Shown piece after piece: positions 1 to 10,855 of a stretch of 64,000 bases of DNA. Every line of letters starts with the position of its first letter. The first letter of the stretch is position 1. Made by a program: the position numbers and the translations under genes. Under the pieces are notes generated by a model. That model was not told where the DNA came from, ran no database searches, and saw only the letters and a program-made list of their open reading frames with translations. Source of the stretch: Plantago ovata (taxonomy: Eukaryota; Streptophyta; Magnoliopsida; Lamiales; Plantaginaceae); assembly GCA_028274465.1 (NCBI GenBank), contig CM051455.1, forward strand, positions 104,096,942 through 104,160,941. The letters are read 5' to 3'.

Positions 1-236
1 TCCGGAAACCTTCAGATACTCCAAATAGGCTTATGGAACACCAATTCCTTGTAGACTTCAATATAAATGCCCGTAAATCTCCGAATTTCAACCAAAACCT
101 TTAAAATAAAATCTAAAGGGAAACGTGACACTATTCTAATAAAATGTACTAAATATAAATATAGCTAAATTATCATAGAGGATAGCTAAATTAGGTGAAA
201 AAGACTCGAATGAAAGTGTAAAATACACATTCATCA
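1..236 (-). repeat. 3' LTR of element A, first 236 bases (U3) only
   Basis: Matches 7005-7238 of the same element with roughly 7-8 visible differences plus a small indel. It ends in TTCATCA on the plus strand (TGATGAA on the element strand) immediately before the polypurine tract. The window starts inside it. Confidence 0.93.
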
Positions 237-250
237 AACTCCCCAAACCG
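237..250 (-). other. Polypurine tract of element A
   Basis: CGGTTTGGGGAGTT on the minus strand, directly abutting the LTR start. It is preceded by the family motif GCTTGAGGACAAGCAAAGG. Expected site of plus-strand DNA priming. Confidence 0.85.
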
Positions 251-1745
251 AACCTTTGCTTGTCCTCAAGCAACTAAGCTAGACTCTAATACAAAAAACA
301 TGCAAGACTCAAAAATGGAGTTTCATGCCAAATAAACTGAACTAAATTACTGAATCTACCAAATAACATATGAACAAAAACCATATAAATCAAAGCATGA
401 ATATAGGTTGAAAGAATACCTCGATTGACTTATACACATCCACATAAGCACTTATGTCAAGACAAGATAGTCTCTCGTAACATTTTCTACCTGGACCTAG
501 TCAGTGACGACGTAATGAAGCATGCTAAGATACGAATGGTTGTCCCGTGCCTATGAAACTGAGGACTTACTGTTGTTCCACCATGTTAAGACTTTTCCTC
601 AAAAGAGGTCGAACCAGTACTGGCTCTCATCAAACGAAGGAGGGTTCCCTGTAAAAGATAACACTCCCCTATTCTACCCATCTCACAAGTAAAGTCTTAA
701 GCTATTCACCACTTCCTGAATGGCAGGACGAGGGTGGTCTAGAACAGATGACACTCAAGATAAAAAAGATAAAAAATAGAAAAACACGATTATGAACATT
801 ACAAAAATGGAAAAGACTCAAAACTTTGCTAAACTGCTTTTGGCTTTCTTTTTGGACCCTTCTTTTGCTTTTTTGGGGTCTTCTCTTTTTCTTTTTTCTT
901 TCCAGATTCTTTTTTCTTTTTCTCTTTTTTTTCTGGAAATTTTTTTCTTTCTTTTTTTTTTCGATTTTTTCTAGCCAGCAGTAGCATAACAAAGAGAGAA
1001 ACAAAATTTGACTCACAAGACTTCCCCAAACCTATTCGAAAGAATAGGTTGGAGCACAAAATTTACGGAAAAGGAAAAATAAACTCACAATACGAAAATG
1101 AAAAACAGAAACAAGTCTATGATGGTGTAACCCCCTCCCCAAACCTATTCGGAAGAATAGGTTATAAACAAAGGATCACAAAACCTCACACTACCTCCTT
1201 CCTAGGCATTTAGCAATCTCAAAGCATGGTGAAGACTTGTTGCCTCTTAGGTACATAATTACTCGGGAAAACAACCATAAGACCCTAACATGCATCATCT
1301 TATTATAAAGGCCTTCGTGAACCGTAGTAGAGAAAACACCACTAAGTGATGTCGAGACTACCATGCTTAACTAAGTGTAATACATAAATGTGACAAGCCA
1401 AGCGAGAAAAACCTCAAACAAATTCATAGAAATGAAGCATACGATTAATGGCATAGCTAGTTGATCTACCCAATAAAAAAGTTCAAAAAACTCGGAAATA
1501 AACTCCATATAAAACATGCAAGACTATCCTAGGATGAATGTAGTGAAATGCAACCTAAAAAATTCTAAGAAAGCGGTAAACGTGCAAATGCAAATGCAGA
1601 CGGATAAAGCATGCGAGGTACTATACTCGTCCTACCAATACCAAGCTCCAAAATAACAACATCAGATCACTTAAATCCCATCCCCCCTCATGAAATTAAC
1701 GCTAGTCCCTAGCAGTAAGAAAATGAGGAAATAAGATGTGATACT
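251..1745 (-). other. 3' untranslated region of element A
   Basis: No supportable gene. It holds two copies of an 8-9 bp stem-loop (AACCTATTC ... GAATAGGTT) near 1026-1050 and 1143-1168. Between about 840 and 975 lies a long purine-rich strand (A and G on the minus strand) that gives lysine-rich spurious ORFs. The same arrangement recurs in every gypsy copy in the window. Confidence 0.8.
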
Positions 1746-2616
1746 AGATGTTACCCCATGGTTTGGCCTCGGTCGGCTGAGTATGCTGCTTGTGATTTAT
1801 TGGGCCTCCTCTGTGAGCTTTATGGGGAGTCATCAGGTCTTCTGGTAGGCATGGTAGTTTCAATTATGGGCCAGATAGGAACAACTCCTCCATTAGTATC
1901 ATCATTGCCCGTATGGCCTTAATTGTCACTGCTGTCACCATCATCATCGCCAGTAGAGTTGCATTGTCGAGTAGAATCCTCAAGATTAGCCGCCGCTGTT
2001 ATGGAATTCTCCATCCTCTAGCCCTTCAATAGGATGTGAACTGTTGAAGGGGAAAGGGCAGTGGTATCAGGACCTCCCCCTCAAATGTTTTACACCATGA
2101 GAAGGTTACAGTAAGCTGCTCGGATGCTCAGAATTCTTCTACCATCTTTTCTGATTTCGACTTTCATTCTCTACTGTTGATGTCCCCAATGTCTATATGA
2201 TGCTCCCAATATCAATGTTATGCTCTCATTAGAGGCAGGCAAGGGGCACCCCAACAAGGTGCTGTGTACCCATGTCATTATGTTTTGGAACCAAGCTAGT
2301 GCTTTGGAACCTTCTAGCAACTGCGAACTCAAGATCAAATCCGTTGCTGCGAGAATGTTCCGGTGCCTTCCAGTTCACTCGAACTCTGCAGTCCTTGTGA
2401 TGGAGGGATGATGTAATAACGGTTTCTGTCCCTTCGGTGGTGCATGAATAGGCATAGGAGTCCTTACTCCAGGTGTACTCTAGCTCCTCCTCTTGGATAA
2501 TCCACGGCGTTGTTGCAAAACCCCTTGGCTCGAACGCACATCTAGCGAGATCACCTTCCTTGACATGGTTCTTTACAGCAATCATACGGGAATACTCCCT
2601 TCCCTTTTTATGGTAC
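1746..2616 (-). pseudogene. Degenerate ORF2 of element A, PF20167-like
   Basis: This occupies the position of ORF2 in B and C. A 139-codon open stretch (2229-2648) and the sequence after it align in patches with B. 'FQSTSLVPKHND' sits where B has 'FCIFNLIPRKND'. Further on are an IDIGSII-like patch, a CTGCCCTTTC patch and a GCGGCGGCT patch corresponding to the alanine run of B. The start codon found in B (ATG after the intron acceptor) is ATA here, and several frame changes follow. What is seen is homology by position and patchy sequence; the assignment to the plant transposon protein family rests on the better-kept copies at 10.9 and 17.5 kb. Probably an older or different subfamily rather than a recent break. 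Confidence 0.6.
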
Positions 2617-3149
2617 CTACAAACAGCTATTAGCACCTCGTATGACACAAAACAGACTCAAATATATGCTAGTGTAAAAGCGAAAGATATTAGTGACAAA
2701 GTCAACAATCAGGCTCCCCAAACCGTAATGTCTAGCCTATCTTCTTCATTATGCAAAATACCAAAGTAACTACTACATGCAGTACATCACATCATGCTCT
2801 TACTAGACAACCAATATCCTTGATAACAAGGCTCAATTCATACCATAGCAGCGCAAAAACATAAATCCTCATACTCAACAATTAAGCATTCTAATGTCAA
2901 ATCCACCATCATTACGTCAACAAACACAATCATATGCAAGAATTCAAAGATAAAGACATATAGCAGAACAAGATATATCATCTAGTAGCAAAATACCTAA
3001 ATCAACAACCCAAGCAAAATTGAGCATGCAATTGATGGTAAATAACATGTCTAATCACACAAACATCATACCTATGCATCAAATAAGCATAAATGAAGCT
3101 CAAAATAGAAAACCCCCAAATTTGAAAATTAGGGTTCTAAGGATGATAC
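2617..3149 (-). other. Intron-like interval before ORF2 of element A
   Basis: On the minus strand a GATCTGAG/GTATCATCC donor and a GCTAAT...TGTTTGTAG acceptor bound 533 bases. The same layout with better splice signals is found in B and C. The start of the interval carries ACCCTAATTTTCAAATTTGGGG, shared by all three. Inferred from sequence only. Confidence 0.55.
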
Positions 3150-3372
3150 CTCAGATCTGCAAATCTAACGAGTTAGGATGAAATCTGTTCGGATAGGATG
3201 ATAGATCATGTAATAGGCTTCGAATTAAGCTAAAGAACACTCAATTTGGTCAAGAAATGAAGAAGTTATGAAGATTTAGAAGAAAAATCGCACTTTTCGG
3301 GTTTTTTGGGAGTATGGATGAAGAAAGAATGAAGAAAATATGGTTTTGGGGTTGAAATCCGCGTTTTAAAAG

Positions 3373-3446
3373 ATCTGGGCCCGTGGGGCGGTTCGCTCCC
3401 CAAGTGGGGCGGTTCGCCCCGTGCTCCCCAATGCGGAGAGACGGGC
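3373..3446 (-). other. GC-rich palindrome block in leader of ORF2, element A
   Basis: Contains GGGGCGGTTCGCCCC-type inverted repeats, spaced about 20-25 bases. The motif resembles the block just upstream of the LTR TATA boxes. Confidence 0.6.
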
Positions 3447-3671
3447 CCTGATGTCAGAAAATGCGGTTTAAATCCTGAAACAAATTTTTTTCAAAAAACC
3501 ACTCGAAAAATCTCACTCATACAAAAGCATATACGACACAGACATGAACAAATTCGCATATGAGAAGCAAATAGTTCAAGAATGAATGCATGCAGAAAAA
3601 CAGTAAAAATTTCGGGTTGCCTCCTGGATAGCGTCATTGTTTAAAGTCTTTGACTCGACTCCTGTCTGCGC

Positions 3672-5802
3672 CTATCTCTTCTTTTTGCGGGTACTAGCCT
3701 TCCCCTTCATTGATCTCCTTTCCATGCCACGAACCTGTGAATAAGAAAGAATATAGGTTGTAAGACCACAGTAGTGAGTAGTAATATCAGGCGGTTCAGG
3801 TGGATCAGGTATGGCTTGCAACACGTGTTGCTTGCCATTTACTTCGATGGTGCAAGTTCTTTGGTAGATATCCATCACCGAGCGTAGTTTAGTCAAGAAT
3901 GTTTGCCCTAAGAGTATGACATCCCCCGTTCCAGGTGCAGACGCCGGCATAACTACAAAGTTGGTGTATATCGATGCTTCACCAATCTTGACCAACACAT
4001 TTTTCACAACGCCCTCCGGTCTCATAAAGGATCCATCCGCCAGTTGCACAATAGCCCTTTGCTCAGATAATTTTCCAATGTTGCTCTTTTCAAACACATT
4101 CAAAGGAATTATGTTTGAGTAGGATCCCGTATCTAGTGTGGCACGAACATCTTCAAGCTCACCAATCCCTACCTTAACATCGAAACTTTTAGGGAGTGGT
4201 TCGGGATCCTCTTGCTCCTCATCACTCGTGTCAGAACCTAGACACTTCTCTTCCTCCTCAGCCTGTAGGAGTTCTTCCTTAATGCATTTCTTGCACCTAA
4301 CAACCTTTCTGATGGTGATTTCGTCAGGTACATCATCAGCCAAAGTAATGGCATTTGATTTCACAGTGCTGTTAGGCAGTTTCCGGTCGATCAACTCTTG
4401 CATCTTCTGATGGGCAAGCCTAGTGCTCTCTTCCAACCTATCGAGCCTTGCCCTAGTCTTCTCGAAATCTTCTTCATACCGTTTGAGAAAACTTTGTGTG
4501 TGATCAACCATCTTCTGCAAGTTCTCCATCAGTAGAGCCGTCTTCGACTTCGGTGACCCTTTCGGAGCGGGGTTTTCGTAGTGATCATTACCATAGTTCA
4601 GCCTACTACGGTCTTGGTTAGGTCCATAAGTTTGGTTAGCCGGTGCATATCCTTGATTGTTACGGTATCCTCTTCTCCAAAATCCACCTCGAGGATTCCT
4701 ACCGTCTTGTCCGTAGCTAACTTCTTGAGTACCAAACTCCGTAGCAAAGGCCTCTTCTTCTCCTCCTCGAGCCCAGTTACCATCATCGTATGCCAACTCT
4801 GATCTACACATATGAGCTCCATGCCCATAGTTCTTGCATATTCGGCATACTTCGTTCGAAACAGTTGTTCCGGTGGCGCTCTTGAGGACTTGCTTCAATT
4901 CGTTGGTAAAACACTCGAATTGATCCCCATTCCCCCTGTACATAGGGGCTTCTTGAGTCGGTGGAGCTTCAGGTCCACGTCTCCTAACCATTGCTCTTGG
5001 GTCCTTGAACTGCGAACCCTTAGCAAGCCTTGAAAACCGCCCAGACGGCTTCTGCAGTTTCCTCCCAAATATTGCCTCGGCATTGGAAATCCACCACTTG
5101 TTGGTTCTCGAAGGTTAGTACATTGTAGAAGTGTTGGACTAGGTCGGAAAGTTCAAAACCATGGTGAGGGCACTTGTTCGTGAGATCTTGAAACCTCTCG
5201 AACGCGGTGTAGATGGTCTCATCATAGTCCTGCTTGAATCCAGTGATCTGTGCCTTAAGCGCGGTAGTCAGAGTGTGTGGGAAGTATTTCTCCATGAAAG
5301 CCGAAAAAACCTTTTCCCAAGTGTCCAGCGAGCCTGCTGGAAGAGAACTCAGCCATGACTTGGCTCTGTCGCCAAGTCCCATTGCAAAAACCTTCATTCT
5401 TAATTCATCCGTTGTTATGTCAGCTCCGGGTCGTGGGAGTTGGTTGAAGAAATCATCGATATCGTGCAAGTACCCCATCACATCTTCCCTTGATAAGCCA
5501 TAGAACCTCGGAAGTTGTTGGAATGCGTGGTTCTTGATCTCCAGATCTCGGGTTGCAGACGAAAGAACTATCGCCGGTCCCCTCATTCGATCCTTGGTGG
5601 GTTGTACCCATGCCTTCAGTGGTCTAGCTTCTGCCATTCCGTCGGTTTCCTTGAATAGACTAAGTAGAGATTCAGAGAAATCAGTTTTCTCTATTTCCTC
5701 TAGTGCGCGCCTTTCAAGTAGTCGCCTTCTTTGGTGGTAGACTCTGTCGATCTCAGCAATTGAATTAGCAAGCGGTGTTCCTGCAGAACGTGTATGCGGC
5801 AT
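3672..5802 (-). pseudogene. gag-protease of element A, one frameshift
   Basis: Starts with MPHTRSAGTP at 5802. The first 260 codons hold the capsid-like Retrotrans_gag core (W-L-SLPAGSLDTW, then a CPHHGFEL patch). The second frame (4991-3672, 439 codons) holds a CCHC zinc knuckle CRICKNYGHGAHMC, a charged coiled-coil-like stretch, and an aspartic protease with LDTGSYSN and an ILLGQTFL end. The ORF stops after a lysine-rich tail with no polymerase. A two-base deletion near 5027, compared with B, breaks the frame between the parts. The protease active site looks intact. The neighbouring primer site and short leader place this as the first gene of the element. The gag is clearly different from that of G, though the LTRs are of the same family. 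Confidence 0.88.
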
Positions 5803-5948
5803 ACACTATCTGTGACAGACTAGGAAAGGTGATTAGAAACAAACTAGGAAAGCCGTATCAGAGAGAGATTAAAAAGGAAAACTAAAACTAAAAGAATTAG
5901 GAATCTAAAGCTGTAAATAAAAACAAATTAAACAAAAAAAGGAGTATA

Positions 5949-5967
5949 GTCCCCGGCAACGGCGCCA
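5949..5967 (-). other. Primer-binding site, element A
   Basis: Minus-strand TGGCGCCGTTGCCGGGGAC, complementary to the 3' end of plant tRNA-Asp, three bases inside the LTR end. Typical of Athila-type elements. Confidence 0.92.
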
Positions 5968-5970
5968 ATT

Positions 5971-7238
5971 TGATGAACCGGAATTTGTCAGATTCTAATT
6001 CATCAAATAAATTTGTTATTTAGCCAAAGGCAATCCACAACTACAACGAAAACCTTAGTGTAGTAGTAGAATGACTCGAGTGTCGTTCTCTCAGGACTAT
6101 AACAAGCTTTATCTGTTTAACAAGAAAATATAAAACAGCAGATAAAAAGCAATAGGGGTTTTCAAGCAGATAATGGAGGTTGGTGATAGTATGGTCCTTC
6201 TTAACATAATGGGTCGATAATCATGCATAAATTCCTCGGTCTTGCATAGAGATCTTTGAATGAATTTTGGTCCTGTTGTAAGTACTAAGCACTACGAAGA
6301 TAATATGGGTCTGACCTGTCAACAACTAACGTCCTATTGTGTTCCGTAATCATTCAACACTACGAAGATAATTTGGTCTGATTGGTCGACAAGTTTCCAA
6401 GTGTGCATAATGATCAATACAACATACGAGAATTTTGGTTTCCACTCATCAACGAAATAAAGCAATGACACGGAGTATAATGCGCGATATAGCCATTAGC
6501 ATGATTATCTTCCCTCGCTAAGAATTCACATACTACCACCAACGATAAATTTAGCTACTCATAAGCATGCAATCAATAGCAATCATAGAAGAAAACATAT
6601 TGAAAGAATATAAAATAAGTAGATAAAAGTTGTAAGATACAAAGTTACCGAAGGTTGTCAATCTTCGAATGATTGCGATCCTACGCGATCCAATCTGCTA
6701 TGAAAAAGTATCCCCTAAGCTATGGAACTCCTAGGATAGGCCCCGGGTAGTTCCTACCTAAAACTATAGAGAGAGGTGAGAAAGTAGGCTTGGAAAGATA
6801 TATTTTCGGAGAGAAACTCGCAACTATATATAGGCCCGAAATTCCTCTGGGGCGGTTCGCCCCGTGTCTCCGGCGGTTCGCCCCACAGTGTAAACGTGGA
6901 ATTTCCGCGTTTTCGACGCGGTTTTGGATTTCTTTGCCTTTTCGGACTCGGTTTCAGACTTCTAATGGCCTTCTAACCTCCAGATTCGACCCCTAGACTC
7001 CAATTCCTATCCGGAAACCTTCAGATACTCCAAATAGGATTCTGGAACACCAATTCCTTGTAGACTTCAATATAAATGCCCGTAAATATCCAAATTTCAA
7101 CCAAAACCTGTAAAATAAAATTTAAAGGGAAACGTGACACTATTCTAATAAAATGTACTAAAATATAGCTAAATTATCATAGAGGATAGCTAAATTAGGT
7201 GAAAAAGACTCGAATGAAAGTGTAAAATACACATTCAT
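5971..7238 (-). repeat. 5' LTR of element A
   Basis: Bounded by TGATGAAC at 5971. It runs 1268 bases and stops at ATTCAT, lacking the final CA. A TATA box (minus strand TATATATAG) lies at 6824-6833, with GC palindromes at 6848-6892 on its upstream side. The right edge abuts an LTR fragment of opposite orientation. Confidence 0.92.
6824..6833 (-). promoter_or_regulatory. LTR TATA box, element A
   Basis: CTATATATAG on the plus strand, immediately downstream (in element sense) of the GGCGGTTCGCC repeats. Position matches TATA boxes in the other gypsy LTRs here. Confidence 0.6.
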
Positions 7239-7807
7239 AAGTGGTAGTATGTGAATTCTTAGCGAAGGGAAGATAATCATGCTAATGGGTATATCGCGCA
7301 TTATACTCCGTGTTATTGCTTTATTTCGTTGATCAAGCTCAGCCTAAATTCTCGTATGTTATATTAATTATTATGCACAATTGGACCCTCGTCCACCTAT
7401 ACGCGAGTTTATCTTCGTAGTGTTGAATAATTACGGAACACATTAGGACAATAGTGATTGACTTGTCAGAATAGTTATCTTCGTAGTGCTTAATATTTAC
7501 AACAGGACATTAGATTGATCAAAGATCTCCATGCAAGACCGAGGAATTTATGCATGATTATCGACCCATTATGCTTTGAAGGATCATACTATCACCAATC
7601 TCCATTATCTGTTAGAAACCCCTTTGCTATTACGTCTGTTGTTTTATATTCTCTAGTTAAATAGATAAAGCTAGTTATAGTCCTGAGAGAACGACACTCG
7701 AGTCATTCTACTGCTACACTACGGTTTTTGTCGTAGTTGTGGATTGCCTTTGCCTAAATAACAAATCTATTTGACTGAACCGGAACCCGACAAATCCGCG
7801 TTCATCA
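7239..7807 (+). repeat. Truncated 5' LTR of element B
   Basis: Begins mid-LTR at GTGGTAGTATGTG (compare 54853 in the solo LTR) and ends with TTCATCA. The U3 part with the palindromes and TATA box is missing, so this copy has no recognisable LTR promoter. Confidence 0.88.
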
Positions 7808-7810
7808 AAT

Positions 7811-7829
7811 TGGCCGCATTGCCGGGGAA
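7811..7829 (+). other. Degenerate primer-binding site, element B
   Basis: TGGCCGCATTGCCGGGGAA sits where the tRNA-Asp complement is expected, with several mismatches near the 5' end. The following GAACTATACTCC is shared with the other copies. Confidence 0.75.
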
Positions 7830-7949
7830 CTATACTCCTTTTTTCTGTTTAATTTGTTTATATTTTCAGCATTCAATTCCTAATTCTATTAGTTTTATTT
7901 TTCCGTTTTAATCTCTGATACTGCTTTCCTAGTCTGTTACAGATAGTGT

Positions 7950-9744
7950 ATGCCACATACACGATCTAAAGGAACACCACTTGCTGATTCAATTGCTGAG
8001 AGCGACAGAGTCTACCACCAAAGAAGGCGACTACTTCAAAGGCGTGCACTAGAGGAAATAGAGGATACCGATTTCTCTGAATCTCTACACAGTCTTTTCA
8101 AGGAAATCGACAGAATGGCAGAAGCTAGACCACTGAAAGCATGGGTTCAACCCACCAAGGATCGTATGAGGGGACCGGCGATTGTTCTTTCGTCTGCAAC
8201 CCGAGATCTGGAAATCAAGAACCACGCATTCCAACAACTTCCGAGGTTCTATGGCTTAGCAAGGGAAGATGTGATGGGGTACTTGCACGATATCGATGAT
8301 TTCCAATGCCGTGGAAATATCTGGGAGGAAACCACAGAAGCTGTCTGGGCGGTTTTCGAAAGGCTTGCTAAGGGGTCGCAATTCAAAGACCCAAGAGCGA
8401 TGGTTAGGAGACGAGGACCTGAAGCTCCACCTACTCTAGAAGCCCCTATGTATAGGGGGAATGGGGATCAATTCGAGTGCTTTACCAACGAATTGAAACA
8501 ATTCCTCAAGAGCGCCACTCGAACGGCTGTTTCGAACGAAGTTTGCCGTATATGCAAGAACTATGGGCATGGAGCTCATATGTGTAGATCGGAGCTCGCA
8601 TATGATGATGGCAACTGGGTTCAAGGAGGCGAAGAGGAAGCCTTTGCTACGGAGTTTGATACTCAAGAAGCTAGCTACGGACAAGATGGTAGGAATCCTC
8701 GAGGTGGATTTTGGAGAAGAGGGTACCGAAGCAATCAAGGATATGCACCGACTAGCCAAACTTATGGCCCTAACCAAGACCGTAGTAGGCTTAACTATGG
8801 TAATGATCACTGCGAAAATCACGCTCCGAAAGAGCAACCGAAGTCGAAGACAGCTCTACTAATGGAGAACTTGCAAAATATGGTTGATCACACCCAAAGT
8901 TTTCTCAAACGTTATGAAGAAGATTCTGAGAAGACTAGGGCGAGGCTTGATCGACTGGAAGAAAGCACTAGGCTTTCCCATCAAAAGATGCAAGAGTGAT
9001 CGACCGAGGAGCAAGTAGGGAGCAAGGCAAGCTGCCTAGCAACACTGAGAAGTCGATGTCCATTACCTTGGTGGGTGATCTACCTGTTGAAATGACCATC
9101 AAGAAGGTTGCTAAGTGCAAGTGTTGCAAGGGGGAAGAACCCCCACTGGCCAAGGAAGAAGAGAAGGACCTTGGTTCTGACGAGAGTGAAGAGGAGCAAG
9201 AGGATCCCGAGCCACTTCCTCAAAGTTCGATGTTAAGGTCGTGATTGGTGAACTTGAAGATGTCCGTGACACACTAGACACGGGTTCCTACTCTAATGTG
9301 CTCCCAATGAATGTGTTTGAGAAGAGTAGCCTTGGAAAACTATTTGAGCATAAGGCTATTGTGCAATTGGCGGATGGATCCTTTGTGAGACCCGAAGACG
9401 TTGTGAAGAATGTATTGGTCAAAATTGGTGAAGCTTCTGTATACACCAATTTTGTAGTTATGCCGGGGTCAACACCTGGGATGGGGGATGTCGTCCTCTT
9501 GGGGCGAGCGTTCTTGACAAAACTACGCTCCGTGATAGACATCTACCGAAGGACTTGCACCATTGAGGTGGATGGAAAGCGACATGTGTTGCGAGCCATA
9601 TCTGACCCACCTGATCACTTCAATGCTTCTCACACTGTTAACTACTGTGGTCTTGCTATCTATGTTCATTCTTATTCACAGGTTTGTGGCATGAGGAGAA
9701 GATCCATGAAGGGGAAGTCTAGTACCCTCAAGAAGAAGACCTAG
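7950..9744 (+). pseudogene. gag-protease of element B with 121-codon in-frame deletion and two frameshifts
   Basis: Same protein as in A, from MPHTRSKGTP. Compared with A, 121 codons holding most of the capsid core are missing in frame (after DIDD, near 8300). The direct repeat GATTTC flanks the missing part. The CCHC knuckle CRICKNYGHGAHMC is kept. A one-base loss near 8997 (GAGTGATC) and another near 9229 (AGTTCGAT, where C has AGTTTTGAT) split the downstream part. The protease keeps LDTGSYSN and VVLLGRAFL. The ORF ends with a lysine-rich tail just before the conserved CCGGGaggcaaCCCGG hairpin. Not functional as it stands. Confidence 0.88.
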
Positions 9745-10309
9745 GCGCAAGAAGGAGTCGAGTCAAAGACTATAAATAATGGCGCTATCCGGGAGGCAAC
9801 CCGGAATTTTTATCGCCTTTTTACCGCTTTATTGCATGCATTCATACTTGAACAATTTTCTTTATATGTGAATTTGTTCGTCTCTGTGTCGTATGTGCTT
9901 ATGTTTGTGTTTGAGTGAACTTTTTCGAGTGGTTTTATGAGAAAAATGGTTTTCGGGGATTAAAAAACCGCGTTTTTTCGAAAGTTTCGTCTCCCCACCT
10001 CAGGAGGTGGGGGGGCGAATCGCCCCACAAGTCCAGAGAGCTCCGCGCTCTCTGGACGTGCGGGGCGACTCGCCGCACGGTCCCAGCTGGAAGAAAACCG
10101 GGGCTTGCCCCCCAATTTCTTCATTTTTCTTCATCTCCTTCATCTTATTCCAAAAAATTCCTCAATTTTAAAAATATCTTCAATCCTTCATAAAATCTTC
10201 ATTACTCCATCAAATTGTGTGTTCTTTAGCTTCAATCGAAGCCCGTTACGTGCTCTTTCTTTTCATCCGAACAAATTTCTTCCTAGTTCATTCAATCTTC
10301 GGATTTGAG
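9745..10309 (+). other. Inter-ORF leader of element B with hairpin and GC palindromes
   Basis: No gene. It has the hairpin CCGGGaggcaaCCCGG at 9789-9804 and a GC-rich block at about 9998-10085 with GGCGAATCGCC and a CCAGAGAGC ... GCTCTCTGG inverted repeat. A CT-rich leader ending GGATTTGAG follows at 10309. A and C have the same order of parts. Confidence 0.7.
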
Positions 10310-10850
10310 GTAATCTCACATGAACCCTAATTTTTCAAATTTGGGGGTTTTTTGATTTATGCTTCAATTAAGCTTATATGATGTATGGGTTGATGTTTTG
10401 TGTGATTAGAAACGTTACTCACTATCAATTACATGTTCAATTAGGCTTGGTTTGTTGGTTTGAGAATTTTGCTATTAGATGACTATATCTTGTTATGCAA
10501 TGTATCTTTTACTTTCATTCCATGTTTAAACTTGTGTTTGTTGATATGATAATGATGGGTGTAATGGTAGAATGCATGATTAATGAAGTTGAGGATTTAT
10601 GATGTTAGATTTTTCGTTACTATGGTATGAATTGAGCCTTATGATTCAAGGCATTTGTTGTCTAGCAAGAGCATAATGTGATATGTGCATGTAGTAGTTA
10701 CATTGATTTGTTGCATGATGAAGTAGCTAGACTAGACATTGGGTTTTTGAGGAGTTCGATTGTTGTAGATATCGCTCGTTTGTTCGCTCGTACATTTGCA
10801 TATGCATAAGTCTGTTTTGTGTCATACAAGATACTAATTGTTGTTTGTAG
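10310..10850 (+). other. Intron-like interval before ORF2 of element B
   Basis: 541 bases from GATTTGAG/GTAATCTCAC to a TACTAATTGTTGTTTGTAG acceptor. The TACTAAT matches the branch-site consensus about 18 bases before the AG. The ORF2 start codon lies six bases beyond (10856). AT-rich, beginning with ACCCTAATTTTTC. The same boundaries occur in C and, more weakly, in A. Confidence 0.65.
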
Positions 10851-10855
10851 GTATC

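Larger units (their letters stand above)
1..7238 (-). mobile_element. Gypsy element A, Athila-type, gag-pro only, left LTR cut by window edge
   Basis: Read on the minus strand the order is 5' LTR (5971-7238), primer-binding site, gag-protease, GC-palindrome block, intron-like interval, degenerate ORF2, long 3' untranslated region, polypurine tract and the start of the 3' LTR (1-236). There is no reverse transcriptase or integrase, so by content it is non-autonomous. It is the most diverged member of the group here: its ORF2 is recognisable only in patches. The right end abuts an oppositely oriented truncated LTR at 7239, so no target-site duplication can be tested. Confidence 0.9.

Noticed and set aside
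792-974. Lysine- or phenylalanine-rich ORFs at 0.7-1.06, 12.8-13.25, 19.7-20.06, 23.2-23.5, 26.6-26.9, 39.9-40.2 and 40.7-40.96 kb
   Set aside because: They are translations of a purine-rich strand in the untranslated 3' region, appear on both strands, and are not kept in frame between copies.
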